Positions 50,850 to 56,851 of a DNA stretch of 56,851 nt are shown one piece after another; position 1 is the stretch's first letter, and each line of letters begins with the position of its first letter. The stretch comes from an uncultured Pelagibacteraceae bacterium. Its GTDB lineage: Bacteria > Pseudomonadota > Alphaproteobacteria > Pelagibacterales > Pelagibacteraceae. Under the pieces are notes generated by a model. The model made no database searches. It saw nothing but the letters and a program-made list of their open reading frames with translations, and was not told the origin of the DNA. A program made the translations under genes and the position numbers. The stretch spans positions 1-56,851 of the forward strand of contig CACOKN010000006.1 in the NCBI GenBank assembly GCA_902627805.1. Reading direction: 5' to 3'.

Positions 50850-53380
50850 ATAATTATATTCAATAGTTTATCTTTTATATAAATTTTCTTTTTTATATTT
50901 TTTTGATCGAGATATTTGATCATTTTCTCATCATTCTTAATTTTTTCCAAGAGTTTTTCTTCTGTAATATTCGGCTTGGTTTGAACAAGCCCTCTTTTTT
51001 TTCCATTAATTTGAATAACAATTTTGATATAGTCCTCTTTGAGCATGGCAATATCATACTCTGGCCATTTAAAATTTTTAGCTTTTATTATGTTTAGGCA
51101 TTCATTTGCAAAATGAGGAAGAATTGGTGTCATTACAATTAAAATTTTTTCATAATTCTTAATTAGTGTTTTTTTTGAGTATGTTTTATCTATTTGTTTA
51201 TTTAAGAATGAATACATTTCATACAAGTTAGCTATAATTTTATTATAACTAAAACTTTCAAGATTATCGTGAACTTTTTTTAAATATTTATTAGTATATT
51301 TAATTATCTCATCATCATAATCTGCATTGTGATTTTTATTTATTTCATTAACTACTTTTTCATTTAATTTCCAAAGTTTTTGAATAAATTTAAATGATGA
51401 AACAATACCTTCCTCAGACCATTGGACATCTTTTTCTGGAGGACTATCAGATAATATAAAAAGTCTTGCCGAGTCAGCACCATAATTAGCAATTATATTT
51501 TCGGGGTCTATTGTGTTTTTTTTTGACTTGGACATGGACTCTGATGGTCCAACTGAAATTAATTTAGATTTATCTTTTTTAAGATACTTTTTTCCATCTA
51601 TATTTTCAATTTCGTCAGGACTTATCCAATTATTATCAGGGTCTTTATAAGTTTCATGACAGACCATCCCTTGTGTAAATAGACCACTGAATGGTTCTAG
51701 TATATTAAAATTAACATTATCATGTGACAATGCTTGCATAAAAAATCTTGAATAAAGTAAATGTAAAATTGCATGTTCTACACCACCAATATATTGATCG
51801 ACAGGCATCCAATAATCAATATCCTCTTTTTTAAATCCATGTTCAGTTTCTGTCGGAGAGCAAAATCTTAGGTAATACCAAGATGAGCAAACAAAAGTGT
51901 CTAAGGTATCAGTTTCTCTAAACAATTTTTTTCCATTTATATTTATTTCTCTCCAATCGTTTTGACTATCAAGAGGATTCCCTTTTACATTTAAGTCTAT
52001 ATTTTCAGGCAATTCAACTGGTAACATCGATTTAGGAATTGGATAAACTTTTCCATTTTCATCATATGCTACTGGAATAGGACATCCCCAATATCTTTGT
52101 CTTGACACGCCCCAATCTTTCAATCTAAAGTTAATTTGTTTTTTTCCTAATTTTTTTTCCTCTAAAATTTTAATTGTCTCAAGTATAGAGTTCTCTGGTG
52201 CTCTTAGACCATTAAGAAAGTCAGAATTAATAAGCACACCTGGTCCAGGATATGCCTCATCAAGCACTTTAAAACTTCCATCTTCGTCATTTGGTCGAAC
52301 CACAGTCTTAATTTCGAGATCATATTTTTTTGCAAAGTCGTAATCTCTTTGATCATGCGCAGGACAACCAAAAACAGCACCAAATCCATAGTCCATTAAA
52401 ACAAAGTTTGCAAAATAAACAGGTACTTTTTGTTTTGGGTTGAGAGGATTGATAGCAACTAGATTTGTTTTGAACCCAATTTTTTCACCAACTGCTATAG
52501 CCTCTTCGGTTGTACCAGTTTTGGAACATTCTTGCTTAAAATTTAAGAAATCCTCATTATCGTTATAAAATTTAGAAACTTCATGATCCACTGATAGTGC
52601 TAAAAAGGAAAATCCAAAAAGTGTATCAGGTCTTGTAGTGAAACATTTAATATTTTTAACAGGTAAGTTCCCTTCAATTTTAAAATCAATCTCACATCCA
52701 AAGGATTTTCCAATCCAATTTTTTTGCATTGTTTTTACTTTGTTTGGCCAAGTATCTAATTTTTCTAAACCATCTAATAACTCTTGTGAAAATTTAGATA
52801 TATTAAAAAACCATTGACTTAATTTTTTTCTTTCAACAATAGCTCCAGATCGCCACCCTTTGCCATCAATTACCTGTTCGTTTGCAAGAACAGTTTCGTC
52901 CACTGGATCCCAATTTACATAGTTTTCCTTTCTGTAAACTAATTTTTTTTCAAATAGATCTAAGAAAAATGCTTGTTGGTGTTTATAATAATCTTTGTTG
53001 CAAGTTGATATTTCCCTATCCCAATCAATTGATAAACCAAGTTTTTTCAACTGGGTTTTCATATTAGTTATGTTAGTTTCAGTCCATTTTTTAGGGTCTA
53101 GATTATTTTGTCTTGCTGCGTTTTCAGCTGGCATACCAAAAGAGTCCCAACCCATTGGGTGTAAGACATTATATCCTTGAAGAGATTTATAACGAGCCAG
53201 AACATCACCTATCGTATAGTTTCTGACATGGCCCATGTGGATTTTCCCTGATGGGTAAGGGAACATTTCAAGGCAATAGAATTTTTTTTTTGAAGGATCT
53301 GTTTTTACCTTAAAACTTTTATATTTTTCCCAATAGCTTTGCCATTTAGCTTCTATTGATTTAAAATTGTATCTGCTCAT
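50846..53380 (-). CDS. leuS: leucyl-tRNA synthetase
   Basis: Class Ia synthetase charging tRNA-Leu. The 844 residues include the HIGH-type motif [20 protein letters not shown] (about residues 39-58), the editing domain CP1 with [20 protein letters not shown], and KMSKS-type [18 protein letters not shown], then the anticodon-binding helical domain and the C-terminal tRNA-binding segment [17 protein letters not shown]. Length is a little below E. coli (860). It begins 26 bases after the DUF3576 gene and overlaps lptE by four bases. Confidence 0.98.
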   Translation of the reverse strand: MSRYNFKSIEAKWQSYWEKYKSFKVKTDPSKKKFYCLEMFPYPSGKIHMGHVRNYTIGDVLARYKSLQGYNVLHPMGWDSFGMPAENAARQNNLDPKKWTETNITNMKTQLKKLGLSIDWDREISTCNKDYYKHQQAFFLDLFEKKLVYRKENYVNWDPVDETVLANEQVIDGKGWRSGAIVERKKLSQWFFNISKFSQELLDGLEKLDTWPNKVKTMQKNWIGKSFGCEIDFKIEGNLPVKNIKCFTTRPDTLFGFSFLALSVDHEVSKFYNDNEDFLNFKQECSKTGTTEEAIAVGEKIGFKTNLVAINPLNPKQKVPVYFANFVLMDYGFGAVFGCPAHDQRDYDFAKKYDLEIKTVVRPNDEDGSFKVLDEAYPGPGVLINSDFLNGLRAPENSILETIKILEEKKLGKKQINFRLKDWGVSRQRYWGCPIPVAYDENGKVYPIPKSMLPVELPENIDLNVKGNPLDSQNDWREININGKKLFRETDTLDTFVCSSWYYLRFCSPTETEHGFKKEDIDYWMPVDQYIGGVEHAILHLLYSRFFMQALSHDNVNFNILEPFSGLFTQGMVCHETYKDPDNNWISPDEIENIDGKKYLKKDKSKLISVGPSESMSKSKKNTIDPENIIANYGADSARLFILSDSPPEKDVQWSEEGIVSSFKFIQKLWKLNEKVVNEINKNHNADYDDEIIKYTNKYLKKVHDNLESFSYNKIIANLYEMYSFLNKQIDKTYSKKTLIKNYEKILIVMTPILPHFANECLNIIKAKNFKWPEYDIAMLKEDYIKIVIQINGKKRGLVQTKPNITEEKLLEKIKNDEKMIKYLDQKNIKKKIYIKDKLLNIII

Positions 53381-53406
53381 TAGAATTAATGTTTAATTTC
53401 TAGAAA

Positions 53407-53988
53407 CTATTCGCGTTCATTATCAGAACCCGACATACGATAAGGTTTATAATTTTTATCCTTTGATTGTTTTTGATAAATTGCTGCTTTAGCTAGTATT
53501 TGTCTTGTGATCTCTTTTTTAAGTTGTCCGTCTTGTTTATTAATTTTACAATTATTTGGCGCAATACACTTTTTGTAAAAAATATCTACGTCAATCGCAT
53601 CTGACCTTACTTCATTACTTAAAAATCTGATTGTAATTTTTATAGACTCCTCAGCATTACCTTGCTCTGAATACCAATCAGTAATAATTATACCGCCACT
53701 ATAATTTGCTGAAGTTAATGGCATAAAATCTAAAACATCTAAAGAAGCTCGCCACAATTCATTAGAACTTGCAAATTCAAAATTTGTAGCTCCTCGAGCA
53801 CCTTTAATCGCATCATTAATTCTAAAGCCCTTTCCCTCTTCTAAATTTTTCTTCACTCTTTCTCGAGGGTCAGGTGGATTTTTTCTAGCATCTCCAGTTT
53901 TAAAAAAACCTTCTTTCGCACATGAAGTTAGTGTAAAAAATATTACTAAGAATATGATAAAATTTTTGTTTTCTAAGATCTTAAGCAT
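53407..53988 (-). CDS. DUF3576 lipoprotein
   Basis: About 193 residues from the ATG at 53988, giving a normal lipoprotein signal (MLKILENKNFIIFLVIFFTL then TSC lipobox); an in-frame start at 54024 would add 12 residues before it. The mature part has KNPPDPRERVKKNLEEGKGF and the LWRASLDVLDFMPLTSANYS, GGIIITDWYSEQGNAEESIK region that marks DUF3576, found upstream of leuS in Alphaproteobacteria. Function unknown. It faces the porin gene across about 200 bases that must hold promoters for both. Confidence 0.88.
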   Translation of the reverse strand: MLKILENKNFIIFLVIFFTLTSCAKEGFFKTGDARKNPPDPRERVKKNLEEGKGFRINDAIKGARGATNFEFASSNELWRASLDVLDFMPLTSANYSGGIIITDWYSEQGNAEESIKITIRFLSNEVRSDAIDVDIFYKKCIAPNNCKINKQDGQLKKEITRQILAKAAIYQKQSKDKNYKPYRMSGSDNERE

Positions 53989-54060
53989 TAGAGTTTTTAA
54001 GATGAAATTTGAATAAATATACATCTAATTATTAAATTTTAGGAAAAATTCATTATAATT

Positions 54061-54187
54061 GTGTTGTATAATTGCAACACCTTATAAGTTTATTAGTAAA
54101 TATCGCTAAATTGGCGGTTTTTTCAAGCTAAAATGATAGTTTGCTCTTGTTTATTATTAATAATCAAACAATTACAAAGGAGTAATT
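54061..54187 (+). promoter_or_regulatory. structured leader and promoter region of the porin
   Basis: The 166-base gap before the porin contains an inverted repeat GTGTTG/CAACAC (54061-54066 and 54075-54080) with TATAAT between (54067-54072). Further on is an AT-rich near-palindrome at 54149-54169 with stems GTTTATTATT and AATAATCAAAC (one bulged base). A hairpin AATTAC/GTAATT (54170-54175, 54182-54187) holds most of the strong ribosome-binding site AAAGGAG (54176-54182) in its loop, eight bases before the ATG. Another TATAAT at 54054 makes the promoter uncertain. Confidence 0.45.
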
Positions 54188-54190
54188 AAT

Positions 54191-55159
54191 ATGAACAATT
54201 TAAAGAAAATCGGATTATCAGCATTAGCTGGTTCTCTGGCTTCTGTCTCTGCACACGCTGCTGAAGTATCAGTATCAGGTAGCGCGTCTATTACAATGGA
54301 CAGAACTAACAAACACCTAGTGACAGGTAACGACTTCTCAATGGGTGATAGCCTTGGATTTAATATGAGCGGTGAAACAGACGGTGGTCTTGGTGTAGCT
54401 GTTTACTATGAAATCGATGGTGGTTCGTTAGATGATTACGACATGACACTTTCAGGTGACTGGGGAACATTAAAATTTAATGGTTCTGGTTCATCATCTG
54501 CTTTAGGTGCTGTTGATGACGTAATGCCAAATGCTTATGAAGAATCATTTGACATCTTAGATACAGATGGAACATCAACTTCTGGAAGCCCAATGGTGAT
54601 CGGTGGCGGCGGTGGAGCTAATATGTTTATCTACACGTCTCCAACTGTTGCAGGTGCAACTTTAACTATGGCTTACCAAAACGATGGTGGTGCTGCTGCT
54701 GTAGAAGATTCATACACTGACTTCGCGATAGCATACTCTCCAGAGATGGTTGAAGGCTTAACAGTAGGTTATGCACGAGCTGATCAGAATGTTGGTATTA
54801 ACTTAGATAACGAAAAATCTACAGCTTACGTTAAGTATGCAACTGGTGGATTTACTATTGGTTATCAAGTATCAGAAGCTGATCATGACACTAAATCATC
54901 AAGTCAAGATTCACATTCTTATGGTGTAACTTATGCTGTAAATGATGACTTCTCGATTGGATATCATGCTCACACTTTAGAGCCTGATTCAGCTGCTTCA
55001 TCTTCAGCAAGTAATGACCAGGAGTCAACTGGTGTTTCTGCTTCATACACTATGGGCGGAATGACAATTGCTGGTGCGATGAACGAAACAGATAACATGA
55101 GAGGTGTTGCTTCTAACGACTTTGAGTCTTATGAGTTCAACCTTTCATTTGCATTCTAA
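54191..55159 (+). CDS. outer-membrane porin (Gram-negative porin family)
   Basis: General-diffusion-type beta-barrel of 322 residues. A signal peptide is clear (MNNLKKIGLSALAGSLASVS then AHA|A). The mature protein has alternating strands rich in Gly, Ser and aromatic residues (VSVSGSASITMDRTN, GLGVAVYYEIDGGSLDDYD, DFAIAYSPEMVEGLTVGYAR) and ends YEFNLSFAF with a terminal Phe for BAM recognition. Very few Lys and high Ser/Asp/Gly content set it apart from neighbours, as does GC-richer codon use. An excellent AAAGGAG site, a structured leader and a strong terminator point to very high expression. Confidence 0.93.
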   Translation: MNNLKKIGLSALAGSLASVSAHAAEVSVSGSASITMDRTNKHLVTGNDFSMGDSLGFNMSGETDGGLGVAVYYEIDGGSLDDYDMTLSGDWGTLKFNGSGSSSALGAVDDVMPNAYEESFDILDTDGTSTSGSPMVIGGGGGANMFIYTSPTVAGATLTMAYQNDGGAAAVEDSYTDFAIAYSPEMVEGLTVGYARADQNVGINLDNEKSTAYVKYATGGFTIGYQVSEADHDTKSSSQDSHSYGVTYAVNDDFSIGYHAHTLEPDSAASSSASNDQESTGVSASYTMGGMTIAGAMNETDNMRGVASNDFESYEFNLSFAF

Positions 55160-55180
55160 TTAAGTTAGAAAACAAATTTA

Positions 55181-55208
55181 AAAGAGGCCCCTTTTTAGGG
55201 GCCTTTTT
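55181..55208 (+). terminator. intrinsic terminator after the porin
   Basis: Stem AGGCCCCT (55185-55192) and AGGGGCCT (55197-55204) with a four-base T loop, extended by A-T pairs below and followed by a T run. On the minus strand the T-rich flank could also end the leftward gene, so it may act in both directions. Confidence 0.93.
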
Positions 55209-55209
55209 T

Positions 55210-55737
55210 TTATTTGAAATATGAGATTCCTGCGATACTTGATATCTTTGCTAAATGAATTTTTTTTATATTTCTGCTAGATATTCCACCTAATGCAATA
55301 ACTTCTTTTTTAGTAAACTTTTTTAAAATTTTAAATTTATTTAAACCTAAATAATTTTTATTTTTTTTAAATAGTGACGATATAAAAATTTTTTGGACTT
55401 TTTGAAGCTCTTTAGTTCTTATTTCTTTTAAATTGTGTGCAGATCCTACGACCTCAAAATTGAGAGTAGTAGAGTATGATAAATGATAAAATTCTTTATT
55501 AAATGAGGGTATATAAATTCCATCCAAACCTAGTTTTAGTGCTAACTTAAAATTATTTGCTATAAAGAGTTTATTCCCTTTTATTCTTAAAAAGTTTTTT
55601 AATTTAATAAGTTTGGTTATGTCAACATTATTTGAAGAATAATTTCTATAAATGATAATTGTTTCTTTGTCTTGTTTTTTTAAATTATTTGTATCAAGTG
55701 AATTTATAAAGTAATATTTTAATATTTTAAAATGCAT
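55210..55737 (-). CDS. ThiE/TenI-like protein, divergent and short
   Basis: A 175-residue protein resembling the thiamine-phosphate synthase/TenI barrel: LKYYFINSLDTNNL, NKLFIANNFKLALKLGLDG, VVGSAHNLKEI and KEVIALGGISSRNI match the strands of the family. Key ThiE features are weak: the usual GVHLGQ-type diphosphate loop is GIYIPSFN, and the protein is about 30 residues shorter than ThiE. It may be a TenI-like, regulatory or decayed enzyme. The start at 55737 sits directly against the ATG of yggS (ATGCAT), with TTG at 55749 as a weaker option. Confidence 0.7.
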   Translation of the reverse strand: MHFKILKYYFINSLDTNNLKKQDKETIIIYRNYSSNNVDITKLIKLKNFLRIKGNKLFIANNFKLALKLGLDGIYIPSFNKEFYHLSYSTTLNFEVVGSAHNLKEIRTKELQKVQKIFISSLFKKNKNYLGLNKFKILKKFTKKEVIALGGISSRNIKKIHLAKISSIAGISYFK

Positions 55738-56391
55738 CCTTCTGTTCAAAATTTAATTAATATTCAAGAAAAAATAAAGCAGAGATTACTTGACCTTAAA
55801 AGTAATAAAATACCAAAAATTATTGCAGTATCAAAGACTTTTGGGATGGATAAAATATCTCCTCTGATTGAACATGGACATATAGATTTTGGAGAGAACA
55901 AAGTTCAAGAGGCAATTGAAAAATGGAGTGATGTTAAGTTGACCAATAATGATGTTAGATTACATTTAATAGGAGGACTTCAAACAAATAAAGTAAAATT
56001 AGCTGTAAAATTATTTGATTATGTTCATTCAGTAGATAGTGAAAAACTTGCACAAAAAATATCTGACGAACAGAAAAAACAAAATAAAAAAATTAAAGTC
56101 TTCATTCAAGTTAATATTGGTAATGAACAACAAAAATCTGGAGTTAATAAATCATCTTTAAAACAATTATATTTATATTGTAAAGAAATTGACTTAAATG
56201 TTGTTGGATTAATGTGTATTCCACCTCTGAATAAATCATCAAATATTTTTTTCAAAGAGATGTGCAACTTGAATGAAAATTTAAAACTAAATGAATTAAG
56301 TATGGGAATGTCATCAGACTACTTAGATGCTATAAAAAATTCTGCAACATACATAAGAATAGGTTCAAATATATTTGGAAAGAGAAGTTAA
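55732..56391 (+). CDS. yggS: YggS/PROSC pyridoxal-phosphate homeostasis protein
   Basis: A 219-residue single-domain PLP-binding protein without known catalysis, keeping PLP in balance. KIIAVSKTFGMDKISPLIEH holds the PLP Lys (about residue 35), then HIDFGENKVQEAIEKW, LHLIGGLQTNKVKLAVKLFD (H-IG-LQ-NK), VHSVDSEKLAQKI, VFIQVNIGNEQQKSGV and the late LSMGMSSDYLDAIKNSATYI are standard. An in-frame stop at 55720-55722 leaves ATG at 55732 as the only ATG start. It overlaps the convergent transpeptidase gene by four bases. Confidence 0.96.
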   Translation: MHPSVQNLINIQEKIKQRLLDLKSNKIPKIIAVSKTFGMDKISPLIEHGHIDFGENKVQEAIEKWSDVKLTNNDVRLHLIGGLQTNKVKLAVKLFDYVHSVDSEKLAQKISDEQKKQNKKIKVFIQVNIGNEQQKSGVNKSSLKQLYLYCKEIDLNVVGLMCIPPLNKSSNIFFKEMCNLNENLKLNELSMGMSSDYLDAIKNSATYIRIGSNIFGKRS

Positions 56392-56851
56392 TAAATATTT
56401 ATTTTGGTTTTTTTATTTATTAATTTTAACATTATTAAAAAATCATTTTTTTTTATAGCAATGCATCCAGCTGTAGCTTTAAAGTTATTCGTTAAGTGAA
56501 TAAATATACAACTTCCTTTAAGTTTTACGGGTTTTAGAAAGTTGTATTTAATAGGGATCATCAGATCATACTTATGATCTTTTCTATAAAGTTTTTCACA
56601 TTTTATATTTTTTTTTATAGTGATTAATTTATTATAATTTTTATAATTCAACGGATCATCGCACCAACCCATACTTTTTTTTATTTTAATACATTTCAGT
56701 TTTGTAAACGGTTTTTCTATTCTATCTGGTCTGTAATACAAGTTTTCAATCCGAAAAGAACCTATAGGTGTTTTTTTATCACCTTCTCTTTTTTTTTTAC
56801 TTATACCATTTTTACCAATACAACATTTAAAATTAAAATCATCGATTGTTA
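56388..56851 (-). CDS. L,D-transpeptidase (YkuD family), 5' end cut by window edge
   Basis: Peptidoglycan cross-linking or lipoprotein-attaching enzyme of the YkuD/COG3786 type. The frame is open to the right edge; visible are about 153 residues. The first part reads CIGKNGISKKKREGDKKTP then IGSF, followed by YYRPDRIEKPF, MGWCDDPLNYKNYNK, LYRKDHKYDLMIPIKYN, and the active site IFIHLTNNFKATAGCIAI with His, Gly and Cys. The short annotated start at 56741 (TTG) would cut off conserved residues, so the true start lies beyond 56851. A signal peptide, if any, is not visible. Confidence 0.9.
   Translation of the reverse strand, partial: TIDDFNFKCCIGKNGISKKKREGDKKTPIGSFRIENLYYRPDRIEKPFTKLKCIKIKKSMGWCDDPLNYKNYNKLITIKKNIKCEKLYRKDHKYDLMIPIKYNFLKPVKLKGSCIFIHLTNNFKATAGCIAIKKNDFLIMLKLINKKTKINIY

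Noticed and set aside
54101..54118. CGC/GCG hairpin followed by T residues before the porin as a terminator
   Set aside because: Only three strong base pairs in the stem; too weak to call.
1..56851. CRISPR arrays, insertion sequences, prophage genes, rRNA or tmRNA
   Set aside because: No regularly spaced repeats, transposase or phage-like proteins, or rRNA/tmRNA sequences were recognised on either strand.

Overview
The window looks like a chromosomal segment of a SAR11-type alphaproteobacterium (Pelagibacterales, 'Candidatus Pelagibacter'-like). The evidence is very low GC, intergenic gaps of mostly 0-100 bases, many 1-20 base gene overlaps, Lys/Asn/Ile-rich proteins, and the gene order. The run his - hslVU - smr - tim44 - fxsA - secB - dnaQ - coaE - aroE - maf - ppsR // hemE - hemH - rho - mnmE - mnmG - rsmG - parA - parB - holA - lptE - leuS is the conserved alphaproteobacterial replication-origin neighbourhood as I know it. 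No phage, insertion sequence or CRISPR array was seen. No gene-free gap exceeds about 300 bases; the longest (281 bases, 36089-36369) is the candidate oriC.

Layout. (a) 1-8009: a YbbAP-like ABC exporter (permease cut by the left edge) divergent from a TesA-like GDSL esterase, then a leftward block of two small membrane proteins, folD, yggT, an MscS channel, hemD and hemC. (b) 8066-14905: tsaD, an EVE protein, acetyl-CoA synthetase with a lysine-rich N-terminus, a conserved protein of unknown function, and a two-subunit sodium:solute symporter ending in a strong terminator. Acs and the symporter together suggest acetate (or related short acid) uptake and activation. (c) 14933-23675: rpe, a heparinase-like protein, purH, phhB, tRNA-Gly(GCC), a LON-domain protein, a UbiH-like hydroxylase, ftsK and lolA. 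(d) 23677-27990: a leftward histidine operon (hisB, hisH, a 47-residue lipoprotein, hisA, hisF, hisE) running on into a small anchored protein, a HIT protein and an acetyltransferase. (e) 28082-36088: hslVU, a sulfotransferase-like gene, smr, tim44, fxsA, secB, then the leftward run dnaQ-coaE-aroE-maf-ppsR.

(f) 36089-36369: an intergenic stretch of about 15% GC by hand count, with four exact copies of TGTTAATAA/TTATTAACA, at the point where a leftward gene block gives way to a 13-kb rightward block. This is my oriC candidate. (g) 36370-49409: hemE, hemH, a HemG-type protoporphyrinogen oxidase, rho, two tandem SPINDLY/OGT-type glycosyltransferases, mnmE, mnmG, rsmG, parA and parB. A perfect 18-base parS-like palindrome lies inside rsmG. 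(h) 49399-56851: leftward holA-lptE-leuS-DUF3576, then a highly expressed-looking porin with a structured leader and a strong terminator, a ThiE-like protein head-to-head with yggS, and an L,D-transpeptidase cut by the right edge.

The strongest points for a second look are the origin candidate and its repeats, the parS site, the uncatalogued 47-residue lipoprotein inside the his operon, HemG where HemJ would be expected, the tandem glycosyltransferases, the paired GTTATAAC palindromes at the symporter promoter, and several head-to-head or near-leaderless gene starts. I did not identify a clearly new multi-gene defence or biosynthetic system. All coordinates and motifs were read by eye, with no database search.
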